This document shows positions 23,566 through 32,281 of a DNA stretch of 33,523 nucleotides, piece after piece. A model generated the notes under the pieces. That model did no database searches. It saw nothing but the letters and a program-made list of their open reading frames with translations, and was not told the origin of the DNA. This stretch comes from Desulfosarcina cetonica JCM 12296 (GTDB taxonomy: Bacteria > Desulfobacterota > Desulfobacteria > Desulfobacterales > Desulfosarcinaceae): positions 1-33,523 of the forward strand of contig NZ_BBCC01000050.1 in assembly GCF_001311845.1 (NCBI RefSeq). The letters run 5' to 3'. The first letter of the stretch is position 1; each line of letters begins with the position of its first letter. The position numbers were made by a program, and so were the translations under genes.

Positions 23566-24980
23566 TGAACGGCAGGATATTGATTGTTGACGATGAAGCG
23601 GACATGCTGGTGCTTCTCTCCCGTATTATCAAAGAAGAAACAGATCATTATGTGATCACGGAAAACGATTCTCAGAAAGCGTTGACCCTATTTCGTCAGG
23701 GGCCTTTTGATCTGGTCATTCTTGATCTTAAAATGCCCAAAATCAGCGGTATGGAGTTTTTGGGGAAGATAAAGCAGATTCAACCGGATGTGTCCGTGGT
23801 CATTATTACGGCCTACGCCTCCATTGAAACTGCGGTGGACGCAATCCGGCAGGGGGCTTTTGAATATATCACAAAGCCGTTCCAGAGGGAACGAATACTG
23901 CTGACCATTGACAAGGTCATGCAATGGCGGAATATCGTTTCCGAGAACATTGCATTGAGGGAAGCCCTGGCTAAAAAAGAGATCATGTCTCCCATTATCG
24001 GATCTTCACCTGTCATAAAGACGCTGATCGACAATATCAAGCAGGTGGCTCCCACCACAGCCACCGTTCTGATCACAGGAGAAAGCGGCACCGGAAAGGA
24101 GCTGGCTGCCCGGGCCGTCTATCGGTTCAGTTTGCGAAAAGAAAAACCTTTTATTACCGTCAATTGCACCGCTATTTCCGAAAATGTGATTGAAAGCGAA
24201 TTGTTCGGCCATGTTAAAGGAGCGTTTACCGGTGCCTGGAAGGAGAAAAAGGGATTGGTGGAGATGGCCGACGGCGGGACCCTTTTTCTGGATGAAATCG
24301 GTGACCTGAATTTGGGAATGCAAACCAAACTGCTGCGTCTCTTACAGGAAGGCGAGTACAAACCCGTCGGCAGCACCCGGACCATGAAAGCCGATATCCG
24401 TTTTATTGCCGCCACCAACCACCATCTTGATGCCGATATTCGAAACGGAGGGTTTCGAGAAGATCTGTTTTATCGTCTCAATGTCATTCGCATAGAAATG
24501 CCCGGTTTAAACCAACGGCGGGAAGATATCCCTTTGCTGGCGTTTCATTTCCTAAAAAAATATGCCTTGTTGTATCAAAAATCCATCTCCAACATATCTC
24601 AAAACGCCTTGAAAGCCTTGTCGTCATACGATTTTTCAGGCAATGTTCGTGAACTGGAAAACATGATCGAACGCGGTGTTATTTTTTGCCGGACCGATTG
24701 CTTAGATATGAAAGACATCTTCACCGAAGGCAACGGCGGAATTACCAATGTCTCGGATGAACCGATCCCGGATATCTATAACATGCCCCTTCGTGAAGCC
24801 AGGGATGCTTACATGAACCATTTCTACCGTCGGTACATTCAGTTACTGCTCCAGCGCAGCAACGGGAATATCAGTCGGGCGGCGGAAACCGCCGGTATCC
24901 AGCGGCAATATCTTCATCGGCTGATAAAGGATGTCGGACTTGAAACGGAAACCCTGAAAACAAGGACCTGTAGTGTTTAA
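23565..24980 (+). CDS. NtrC-family sigma-54 response regulator
   Basis: Receiver domain with the acidic pair in LIVDDEADM, the phospho-acceptor Asp54 in VILDLKMPKISG, and the conserved TAYASIETAV and ITKPF. The AAA+ domain has Walker A GESGTGKE, the sigma-54 loop GAFTGA (about 219) and Walker B LFLDEIGDL. A Fis-type helix-turn-helix ends the protein (NISRAAETAGIQRQYLHRLI). Translation is coupled to the kinase; ATG 23565 or GTG 23562 both follow AAGGAGG. Likely targets are sigma-54 promoters nearby, possibly the permease gene (inference). Confidence 0.9.
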   Translation: MNGRILIVDDEADMLVLLSRIIKEETDHYVITENDSQKALTLFRQGPFDLVILDLKMPKISGMEFLGKIKQIQPDVSVVIITAYASIETAVDAIRQGAFEYITKPFQRERILLTIDKVMQWRNIVSENIALREALAKKEIMSPIIGSSPVIKTLIDNIKQVAPTTATVLITGESGTGKELAARAVYRFSLRKEKPFITVNCTAISENVIESELFGHVKGAFTGAWKEKKGLVEMADGGTLFLDEIGDLNLGMQTKLLRLLQEGEYKPVGSTRTMKADIRFIAATNHHLDADIRNGGFREDLFYRLNVIRIEMPGLNQRREDIPLLAFHFLKKYALLYQKSISNISQNALKALSSYDFSGNVRELENMIERGVIFCRTDCLDMKDIFTEGNGGITNVSDEPIPDIYNMPLREARDAYMNHFYRRYIQLLLQRSNGNISRAAETAGIQRQYLHRLIKDVGLETETLKTRTCSV

Positions 24981-24991
24981 TGCTAGATGCG

Positions 24992-25207
24992 TCATAATCC
25001 TAGTTTTCTCAGTGCATCGTCAAGCTGAAGAATACCCACGGGAAAATTGTTTTTTACCACGACGATACGGTTGGCATTATACAACAGCATCCGTTTGACG
25101 GCATTTGTCAGCTTCTCCTCAGGGTCGACTGAAAATTTGAGTGAAACTTCTCCCGTGTATGGCCGCATGATGGATTTAACTTTATGGGGTTCTAATCGTG
25201 CCTCCAT
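24992..25207 (-). CDS. Single CBS-domain protein
   Basis: A 71-residue protein that reads as half of a CBS pair: KVKSIMRPYTGEVSLKFSVD, then NANRIVVVKNNFPVGILQLD. CBS domains bind adenosine nucleotides and usually act as dimers, so a stand-alone copy could still pair with itself. It is convergent with the response regulator. It may be an intact small protein or a remnant of a longer one. Confidence 0.6.
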   Translation of the reverse strand: MEARLEPHKVKSIMRPYTGEVSLKFSVDPEEKLTNAVKRMLLYNANRIVVVKNNFPVGILQLDDALRKLGL

Positions 25208-25606
25208 TTTCTCTCACCTGTTTAATCATAAGACCAACATCACGACTACCTATTATCAGAAGAATTCTGCGATCTTTGGAATGATTTCCCAGCAAAAACA
25301 ATGCCGAATTTGAAAAAATCCAGCCAAAACCCATTCACAGATAAAAAACAGTAAATTTAAAGCGTTATAAATTAATTTGATGAACCGCGCTGTCTTGGAA
25401 TGAAAAAAAAAACAACGCTTGTCGATTGTGTCCACGGATGGTTTCAGTGCAACCGGTCATTGTCACCTGTTTGTGTACACTTGTCGCTTCAAGCACATCA
25501 TGCAAGATTTTCAATGAGACCCGTTCAGCACTTTTTTTGTTTAAATTTTTTTAAAATACATATGGTTAAAAGATTGTCCCTTTGGAAAGGACACCAACCG
25601 AAAGGC

Positions 25607-25622
25607 TGGCACATATTTTGAG
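25607..25622 (+). promoter_or_regulatory. Candidate sigma-54 promoter before the permease gene
   Basis: TGGCAC, five bases, TTGAG. The -24 box is perfect, but the -12 box has GA in place of the invariant GC. It lies about 140 bases before the permease start. Two sigma-54 activators are encoded nearby. The rest of 25208-25761 shows no gene: the open frame over 25400-25621 has no family resemblance. Confidence 0.3.
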
Positions 25623-25761
25623 TTGCTGAGCATTAGAGCAGCATTAGACATGTAAACGTGATCAACAAACAACCGCCAAAATCCAGGGCCGCTTGCGGTC
25701 TTCTCATCGTAAAAACGGGGAAAAGATTATAATCATTAACACCAAGGATTAGGAGGAGCTG

Positions 25762-26973
25762 ATGGAATGGCAAATGTGGTTCACGATGATAAGTGTGGGG
25801 TTAATGTTTGTTATGTTGGCAAAAACACGCATACCTCCGGAATGGATTTGTCTGGGGACCCTAGTTCTGCTCTTGGCGACGGGAATCCTTACCGATAAGG
25901 AAGCCGTGGCCGGTGCCTCCAATCGAGGAATGCTCACGGTTGCAATCCTGTTTATTGTGGCAGGCGCCTTTCAAGAGACCGGGGCGATTCAAATGCTCAC
26001 GTTTCTGTTGTCGCCCCGGATAAAAAAAATGCCGGTTGCGTTGCTGCGCATGATGGTACCGGTCACGGTGTTGAGTGCCTTTCTCAACAACACCCCTGTG
26101 GTGGCCATTTTTATTCCGGCGGTAAAAGCCTGGGCCAAAAAGATAAAAGTACCCGTATCCAAACTGATGATCCCCTTAAGCTATTCCGCAGTCTTCGGCG
26201 GCACCTGTACCCTCATCGGAACCTCCACAAACCTGGTGGTGAGCGGCATCATCGAAAAGGATATGGGCGTGCAAATCGGCCTATTCGAGATCGCGAAAGC
26301 CGGTCTGCCTTTTGCGTTGTTGATGTTTGCCATCGTCACGATCATGAGCATACTGCTTCTTCCGGACCGTTCATCGGCCATCGAACAGATGGGCGATCCG
26401 AAACAGTATACGATGGAAATGATCGTCAATCCAGGAAGTGTTCTCATTGGGAAAACCATTCAGCAGGCTGAATTGACCGAGGAAAATGACATCAACCTTC
26501 TGGAAATCATTCGCGACAGAGAAAGTATTCCCGCGACGGATTATTCCATGAAGCTGATGGAAGATGATCGTTTGGTGTTCGGCGGGGTATTGGGGATGAT
26601 CTCCGAAGTGCAAAAAATCAAGGGACTGGTACCGGTGATGGACCGGCTTTTTGAAATCGAGACCCCCCGCCCGGATCGATGCTTTGTGGAGGCGGTGGTG
26701 TCGAATTCCAACCGATTTATCGGCAGAAGTATTGTCGGGACGCATTTCAGGCATATATATGATGCCGTGGTGCTGGCCATATCCAGGGCCGGCAAACAGA
26801 TACAAGGTTCATTGGACAGTATCAAGCTGGAAGAAGGGGACACCCTTCTCCTTGAAACCCATCCGCAGTTTTATCTGCGGAATAAAAATTCACAGGATTT
26901 TCACCTGATCAGCAGCTGGAGGAATCGGCGGCCCCCCGTTATAATAAGGCGATTTTATCCTGTGTCGTACTAG
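25762..26973 (+). CDS. SLC13/DASS-type permease with RCK-C domains, N-terminal part
   Basis: Inner-membrane transporter. The N-terminal half has several helices and the family signatures NNTPVVAIFIPAV and GGTCTLIGTSTNLVVSG. Two cytoplasmic TrkA-C (RCK-C) domains follow (EMIVNPGSVLIGKTIQQAEL and FVEAVVSNSNRFIGRSIVGT), typical of the SLC13 permeases that carry sulfate, dicarboxylates or similar anions. AGGAGGAG precedes the ATG. The frame breaks at the run of C at 26935-26940; one added C gives RRPPRYNKAILSCVVLVGMI, the next helix. Substrate not determined. Confidence 0.85.
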   Translation: MEWQMWFTMISVGLMFVMLAKTRIPPEWICLGTLVLLLATGILTDKEAVAGASNRGMLTVAILFIVAGAFQETGAIQMLTFLLSPRIKKMPVALLRMMVPVTVLSAFLNNTPVVAIFIPAVKAWAKKIKVPVSKLMIPLSYSAVFGGTCTLIGTSTNLVVSGIIEKDMGVQIGLFEIAKAGLPFALLMFAIVTIMSILLLPDRSSAIEQMGDPKQYTMEMIVNPGSVLIGKTIQQAELTEENDINLLEIIRDRESIPATDYSMKLMEDDRLVFGGVLGMISEVQKIKGLVPVMDRLFEIETPRPDRCFVEAVVSNSNRFIGRSIVGTHFRHIYDAVVLAISRAGKQIQGSLDSIKLEEGDTLLLETHPQFYLRNKNSQDFHLISSWRNRRPPVIIRRFYPVSY

Positions 26974-27049
26974 TGGGGATGATTTTTTGCGCCACCTATT
27001 TTAATATCGGCATGTTCAGGGCATCTGCCGTGCTGCCGCCATCCTTCTG

Positions 27050-27526
27050 ATGACCCGTTGCATTACCTTTTCTCAGGCGTACAGAAGCGTTGACATGCAA
27101 GTCCTGCTGGTCATTATTGCCGCTTTCGGTATCGGGAAAGCCATGGAAAAGACAGGCGCGGCTGAATTTATCGCCACTCAAATGGTGGGCCTGGGCGGCG
27201 GCAGCCCGAAGATGGTGCTGTCCATGCTCTATATCACCACTTCCATCCTCACCGAAATGGTGACCAACAATGCGGCCGCTCTGATTTTGTGGCCCATTTC
27301 CCTGGCCATGGCCAATCAGATGGGGGTGAGCTGGATGCCCTTTGCCTTTGCCATCATGATGGGGGCATCGGCAAGCTTTGCAACGCCCATTGGATACCAG
27401 TGCAACATGATGGTTTTTGGCCCCGGTGGCTACCGGTTCAGCGATTTCTTAAAAATCGGTGTTCCCATGAATCTGATTGCCTGGGTTATCATGAGTTTTT
27501 TGATTCCCATTATGTGGCCGTTCTAA
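27050..27526 (+). CDS. SLC13/DASS-type permease, C-terminal part
   Basis: Second membrane half of the same transporter (VLLVIIAAFGIGKAMEKTGA, EMVTNNAAALILWPISLAMA, ASFATPIGYQCNMMVFGPGG). It contains the second copies of the SLC13 signatures. A second break near 27031-27037 is closed by one added G, giving ASAVLAAILLMTRC. With both bases added, 25762-27526 is one frame of 588 residues. It is not a gene by itself. Confidence 0.83.
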   Translation: MTRCITFSQAYRSVDMQVLLVIIAAFGIGKAMEKTGAAEFIATQMVGLGGGSPKMVLSMLYITTSILTEMVTNNAAALILWPISLAMANQMGVSWMPFAFAIMMGASASFATPIGYQCNMMVFGPGGYRFSDFLKIGVPMNLIAWVIMSFLIPIMWPF

Positions 27527-27536
27527 ACAAAAACGG

Positions 27537-27554
27537 ACGGGCCTTTGGGCCCGT
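27537..27554. terminator. GC-rich hairpin after the permease gene
   Basis: ACGGGCC (27537-27543) pairs with GGCCCGT (27548-27554) over a TTTG loop, 11 bases after the permease stop. No T run follows on the plus strand (A run instead); on the minus strand a short T5 follows. It may be a weak terminator or an RNA-stabilising hairpin between permease and regulator genes. Confidence 0.35.
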
Positions 27555-27606
27555 TCGGTAAAAAAAAGATGCAACCTATCTTAAGGATTTGGTGGAGGAG
27601 GGTGAC

Positions 27607-28040
27607 ATGCAAGACACAAAAATTTTGTTCGTCGATGATGAGGTGGATTTCGCCAACAACATGAAAAAACTGTTGGAAAACAGGGGGCATTCCGTAACCG
27701 TGTTTCACAGTGGCGATAGCGCCATCGAGGAGCTGAAAAGCCGGGCGGCAACATATGATGTCATGGTTCTGGACCTGAAAATGCCCGGTATGAATGGGAT
27801 GACGACCCTGAAAGAAATGAAGAAGCTTGACTTGTCTGTTCAGACGCTGGTCCTGACCGGTCATGGGGATATCAACACGGCATTGGAGCCATGAAATTGG
27901 GGGCCTACGATTATCTGACAAAGCCTTGTGAAATAGGGGAATTGGAGGAGAAGTTAAAAGAACTCTGGGAAAAAAACAGCGGGAAAAAGAACAACGGGAA
28001 GAAGCAATCCATGCTGGGTAGATTATTGAATAAGAAGTAA
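27607..28040 (+). CDS. Single-domain response regulator, one apparent frame break
   Basis: The start is ATG at 27607 after GGAGGAGG. The receiver has LFVDDEVDF, the phospho-acceptor in MVLDLKMPGMNGM, and LVLTGHGDINTALE. The frame then breaks near 27888: one added G gives TALEAMKLGAYDYLTKPCEI, matching the paralogue at 29859 (TALEAIKLGAYDYLTKPCEI). The repaired frame ends at 28040 with 144 residues and a lysine/asparagine-rich tail. It has no output domain. It probably takes phosphate from the kinase that follows, or feeds a phosphorelay. Confidence 0.82.
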
Positions 28041-28062
28041 AACACAACCACCACCCGGAGCG

Positions 28063-29823
28063 ATGAGGCGTCGTCAAATGAAATCTTCTAAGAAAAAGGC
28101 GGATATTGAACAGAAACAAGAATCTTACGGATATCTGTTCCGAAAATTTACCTTTCTCACGGTGGTGTGTTCCGTTGTCCCGTTACTGCTGGTCGGCTGG
28201 GGATTGAATGCCTATTATACATATTATTCAAAAAGCCGGACTATCGGTAATTTCAAAAACCAGGTGGAAAACCATCGTCGATTTGTAGAAGAATTCTTAA
28301 AAGAACAAAGCTCCAAGCTGAGATTGCTGACCTATACCCATTCAAAGGCGTTTTTGTTGGCTCCGGGTCACCTCCAGGTTGTTTTTGAGAACATGAACAG
28401 GGAATATCAATCCATTACGGATATTGGTGTGATTGACCATAACGGCCGTCATCTGGCCTATGTGGGACCGTATCCTCTCTTGGATAAAAATTATGCCGAT
28501 GCCGAATGGTTCAAGGAGGTCATGACCAAGGGGCTTTACATCAGCGATATGTTTATGGGATTCCGACAGGAGCCGCACTTTATCATTGCCGTGAGCCGTC
28601 TGGAAGGCAACGAAGAATGGATTTTGCGGGCGACGGTGAATACGGATGTATTCCGTACCTTGGTGGAAAATGTGCGCATTGGTGAATCCGGCGAGGTGTA
28701 TTTGGTGAATTCCCAGGGCATATACCAGACCAGTCCCCGGTTCGGGGGAAAAATCATGGAATCGTCTCCGGTTAAGATTGAAGATTTTACAGAATCGGTA
28801 AAGGTGACGATTTATAACGACAATCCCAACGGATCCGGCTTTTCCAACCAGATCGTGGGTAAGGCCTGGCTTGACCCGCCCGGATGGCTGCTGGTGATCA
28901 AGCAGGATTATTCGGAAGCATTTGCCGAAATTAATCACTCTCGGCGGACCAATTTGATATTTCTATTTATCTGCGCCATCAGCATTCTCATCATATCTCT
29001 ATTTATCACCCGATATATGGTTGGCATCATCAGGCACCGGGATGAACGTGCAAATCAGTTAAATGCCCAACTGCTGCAAACCGGCAAACTGGCATCCATT
29101 GGAGAGCTTGCCGCCGGTGTGGCCCATGAAATCAACAACCCTCTTGCCATCATTTCCACGGAACGCCAAATTCTGATCGACCAGTTTCAAAATTCACATA
29201 TTGACGACGAGGCGTTCAAAGACCAGTTTTCGACATCCATGGATCAGATCGCCATCCAATCCAAACGATGCAAACGAATTACCCAAAATTTACTTCGGTT
29301 CTCCAGACGGACCCATTCCATGATTGAAGATGTGGATCTTAATCAATTCATATTTGAAGTCGTGGACCTCATGGAAAGAGAGGCCAAATCCAGTGGTGTG
29401 AAATTTATTACGGATCTGGACGACCGCCTCCCTACCCTCCGGTCTGATGCGTCCCAGCTCCAGCAGGTGTTTTTAAATCTCATTACCAATGCCATCGATG
29501 CCCATGAAGGAAAGCCTTATGGATCGATTCGAATCTCCACGACATATGAGGAAGACCAAACCGGCGTCACGATCAAAGTGGCGGATACGGGATCCGGCAT
29601 TTCAGATGAGGATTTGAATCGAATTTTTGATCCTTTTTTCACCAAGAAGCCTGTCGGCAAAGGAACAGGGCTGGGACTTTCCATTTGTCATACCATTATT
29701 CAAAATTTGGGAGGGAAAATTACGGTGAACAGCAAAAAAAATGAGGGCACCGAATTTGCTATTTTTCTTCCCCTGATCACGTCCTTACCAGAACCGGAAG
29801 ACAATGGTGAAGAAACAGCATAG
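28063..29823 (+). CDS. Sensor histidine kinase with dCache domain
   Basis: A 586-residue kinase with membrane helices near 28-50 (FLTVVCSVVPLLLVGWGL) and about 303-325 (LIFLFICAISILIISLFIT). A periplasmic dCache region lies between them (GDIGVIDHNG-like, then GESGEVYLVNSQGIYQTSPR). The phospho-acceptor is His355 in GVAHEINNPLAI. The ATPase carries NLITNAIDAHEG, DTGSGISDED and GTGLGLSI. The start may be ATG 28063 or ATG 28078; neither has an ideal ribosome site. It lies between two near-identical receiver proteins, an arrangement that suggests one kinase serving two regulators. Confidence 0.87.
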   Translation: MRRRQMKSSKKKADIEQKQESYGYLFRKFTFLTVVCSVVPLLLVGWGLNAYYTYYSKSRTIGNFKNQVENHRRFVEEFLKEQSSKLRLLTYTHSKAFLLAPGHLQVVFENMNREYQSITDIGVIDHNGRHLAYVGPYPLLDKNYADAEWFKEVMTKGLYISDMFMGFRQEPHFIIAVSRLEGNEEWILRATVNTDVFRTLVENVRIGESGEVYLVNSQGIYQTSPRFGGKIMESSPVKIEDFTESVKVTIYNDNPNGSGFSNQIVGKAWLDPPGWLLVIKQDYSEAFAEINHSRRTNLIFLFICAISILIISLFITRYMVGIIRHRDERANQLNAQLLQTGKLASIGELAAGVAHEINNPLAIISTERQILIDQFQNSHIDDEAFKDQFSTSMDQIAIQSKRCKRITQNLLRFSRRTHSMIEDVDLNQFIFEVVDLMEREAKSSGVKFITDLDDRLPTLRSDASQLQQVFLNLITNAIDAHEGKPYGSIRISTTYEEDQTGVTIKVADTGSGISDEDLNRIFDPFFTKKPVGKGTGLGLSICHTIIQNLGGKITVNSKKNEGTEFAIFLPLITSLPEPEDNGEETA

Positions 29824-29858
29824 AACTTGTCATAATATAACAAAAGGAGACAACCATC

Positions 29859-30326
29859 ATGATAGGAAGCAAAATATTATTTGTCGATGACGAAGTTGTT
29901 TTTGCCTCGAATATGGCCAAACTTCTAGAAAGCAGGGGCTATTGGGTAAAAGCGGTCAATACCGGTGACAGCGCCATCCAGGAGTTGGAAAAACAGGATT
30001 TTGATGTGGTGGTCCTGGATCTTAAAATGCCCGGTATGGACGGCATTACAACGTTAAAGGAAATTAAGAAATTGGATTTGTTTACACAGACCCTGATTTT
30101 AACCGGTCATGGTTCCATCGATACGGCACTGGAGGCCATCAAGCTGGGGGCGTACGACTACCTTACCAAACCCTGTGAAATTGAAGACCTGGTTGAAAAA
30201 ATCGAGGGAGCCTGGGGTAAAAAAGATGAGCATGTAAAAAAAGAGTTAAATGAAAATATCCAAAAAATTGTGGAATCGCCAGCCTCTGTTTTTAATTTGT
30301 ACCCGAAAAGAGAGAAAAATAAATGA
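29859..30326 (+). CDS. Single-domain response regulator
   Basis: A 155-residue receiver: LFVDDEVVFASNMAKLLESR, phospho-acceptor in VVVLDLKMPGMDGI, LILTGHGSIDTALEAIKLGA, YLTKPCEIEDL. A helical lysine-rich tail without a DNA-binding domain follows. AAAAGGAG precedes the ATG. It is a close paralogue of the receiver at 27607, so the set arose by duplication around the kinase. It may regulate another protein by contact rather than by transcription. Confidence 0.9.
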   Translation: MIGSKILFVDDEVVFASNMAKLLESRGYWVKAVNTGDSAIQELEKQDFDVVVLDLKMPGMDGITTLKEIKKLDLFTQTLILTGHGSIDTALEAIKLGAYDYLTKPCEIEDLVEKIEGAWGKKDEHVKKELNENIQKIVESPASVFNLYPKREKNK

Positions 30327-30366
30327 AGTACTACGGCAATGAATCGGTATCATAGAATCTATTCTG

Positions 30367-30416
30367 GATCCTCTTTCTTATTTTTGTCGATAGTGAAAAA
30401 AACAAGAAAGAGGATC
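30367..30416. terminator. Inverted repeat between convergent genes
   Basis: GATCCTCTTTCTT (30367-30379) is perfectly complementary to AAGAAAGAGGATC (30404-30416). It lies between the regulator (plus) and the antitoxin (minus), where a two-way terminator is expected. The stem is AG-rich and lacks a clean T run, so its efficiency is uncertain. Confidence 0.45.
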
Positions 30417-30501
30417 GTCATTTACGGATCGGTTTTGATGCAAACGTTCGAAAACCCACGGCTCAGGACAGTGTCGGGGACGGTGACGAAGCCAGATATT
30501 T

Positions 30502-30738
30502 TCAGACCCCTTTCCTAAGCCCTTTTTTCTCGCCCAGGTAACCGCCGGCTTCAGCCTGCTTGGCCTGTTGCGCCCAATACGCATCTTCCAGCGCCATCAA
30601 TCGGTTGTACTCGTCGATCGACAGAAGGACGGACTTTTCTCTGCCTGATTTCCTGATGATCACCGGGTTGCGCTCGGCTTCGTCCAGATATTGGCCCAAT
30701 TTTCTTTTAAACGCCGTTGCGGTGATGTCCATGATCAT
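30502..30738 (-). CDS. Orphan antitoxin, Phd/YefM type
   Basis: A 78-residue antitoxin: MDITATAFKRKLGQYLDEAE, then NPVIIRKSGREKSVLLSIDE and YNRLMALEDAYWAQQAKQAE. It is complete, but no toxin gene follows on the minus strand; the sequence beyond 30502 reads as non-coding. The first codons and leader match the antitoxin stump at 1161-1220. RelE-like toxins usually follow such antitoxins, so a partner was lost here. Two starts are possible (30738 and 30732). Confidence 0.8.
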   Translation of the reverse strand: MIMDITATAFKRKLGQYLDEAERNPVIIRKSGREKSVLLSIDEYNRLMALEDAYWAQQAKQAEAGGYLGEKKGLRKGV

Positions 30739-30760
30739 GTCCTTTTCGCTAAATGTTCAA
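30691..30760. repeat. Segment shared with 1173-1243 (antitoxin leader and first codons)
   Basis: Same orientation as the left copy, about 90 percent alike by eye. The stretch 30761-31028 holds no gene that I can support. Confidence 0.7.
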
Positions 30761-31028
30761 AATGATCGATTCGTTATAGGCATCCTATTATGATGCGCTA
30801 CAACGATTACAAACAGCAGCAATATCGAATGGCACTATGCATTGAACATCTTCGGGGGAATCCGATTCAGCTCCATCACGTTTCAAGCCATTGAAATTAG
30901 GTTGTTAACTGTAGTATGAATCGAGCTTGGCGCTTGATGGACAGGACCCGAAAGGTTGGGCGACCGTGTCGTAACGGCTTTTGGCGGTGAGCCAGCGATC
31001 GATAGGGTAAATAACTATAGCATTCAAA

Positions 31029-32281
31029 ATGAAATTCATCCACACGGCCGACATCCATTTGGATAGCCCCCTGCACCGCCTGGAAACCTATGATGGCGCA
31101 CCGGTCGAGGCGATCCGTCAGGCATCCCGCAGGCCCTGGAAAACCTCGTCGCCCTGGCCCTGGACGAGGCGGTCGACTTCGTTCTAATCGCCGGTGATCT
31201 GTTCGATAGCGACTGGCGGGATTACAACACCGGCCTCTACTTCATGGGACAGATGCGGCGCTTGGGCGAAGCCGGGATTGCCGTTTTCATCGTTGCCGGC
31301 AACCACGATGCCGCCGGGCGGATGACCCGCAGCCTGCCGTGCCCCTCCAATGTACACATCTTTTCTTCCGCCCGGCCGGAAACCCGGCAATTGGAGCCCT
31401 TGCGCGTGGCGATTCATGGCCAGAGCTTCGCCAAGGCGGCGGTGACGGACAACCTGGCCGTCAATTATCCCGAACCGGTGCCAGGATATTTCAATATCGG
31501 GCTGCTGCACACCAGCCTTACCGGCCGACAGGGGCATGAGAACTACGCCCCCTGCGCCCTGGACGATCTGGTCAACAAAGGCTATGACTACTGGGCCCTG
31601 GGGCATGTCCACCAGGCGGAAATCGTCGCGACCGATCCGCCGGTGGTTTTTCCCGGGTGTATTCAGGGCCGGCATATCCGCGAGGTGGGCGAAAAGGGCT
31701 GCATGGTGGTTGTGCGGGAGGCCGACGGCGCCCCGCAAATCACCCCCCAGGCACTCGATGTGATCCGTTGGGAGCATCTTGCCGTGGATCTGACGGGCGT
31801 GGAAACGCTTGACGATGGCCTGACGCGCTTCCGGCAACGCTTTCAGGAATGCCTGGAGGCCAACGATCCGCTGCCGGTCATCGCCCGCCTGACGCTGATC
31901 GGCCAGACCCACATGCATACGCGCATCACCGCGGATGTGGATCATCTCAAACAGTCCTTGCGCGCCGCAGCTTTGTCAGCCTTTGGTGAGCGGACCTGGA
32001 TCGAAAAGGTGCGCATCAACACCCGGCCGGTTACCCAAACAGCCGTCGATGCCGGCCCCCTGCACGAGCTTGATCTTCTGGTGGCACGGCTCAAGGCCAG
32101 CCCGGAGGCGCTTTTGGACCTGGGGGCGGAGCTGACCCCGCTATTCCAGAAGCTGCCGGCGGCCTATCGGCAGGGGGAGGCCTGCATCCGACCGGATGAT
32201 CCCGAAACCATCGCCGGGCTGGTGGCGCGGGCCCATGCCATGCTGCTGCAGCGGCTCAATCGCAAGGCCGGGCCAGCATGA
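31029..32281 (+). CDS. SbcD/YhaO-like DNA repair exonuclease, one apparent frame break
   Basis: Metallophosphoesterase nuclease that pairs with an SMC-like ATPase. The N-terminus MKFIHTADIHLDSPLHRLET has the first metal-binding Asp and His. Further motifs are LIAGDLFDSDW, GNHDAAGRM and WALGHVHQAE. The frame breaks near 31128-31131: one added C gives RQASRQALENLVALALDEAV and a 417-residue protein. It ends in ATGA overlap with the ATPase gene. The codon use and GC are clearly higher than in the rest of the window. No strong ribosome site precedes ATG 31029. Confidence 0.83.

Noticed and set aside
25400..25621. Open frame in the gap before the permease
   Set aside because: Composition is not protein-like, there is no ribosome site, and it overlaps a possible promoter.
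25570..25640. c-di-GMP (GEMM-I) riboswitch before the permease: ACCAACCGAAAGGCTGGCAC looks like one of its stems
   Set aside because: The invariant GACGCAAAGCC-like core and second stem are missing.
30930..31000. Riboswitch-like ACCCGAAAGGTTGGGCGACC before the nuclease gene
   Set aside because: Only one short stem resembles GEMM-I; the conserved core is absent and no second helix aligns.
31184..31945. 253-codon minus-strand open frame inside the nuclease gene
   Set aside because: High GC creates long antisense frames; the plus strand has clear metallophosphoesterase motifs.
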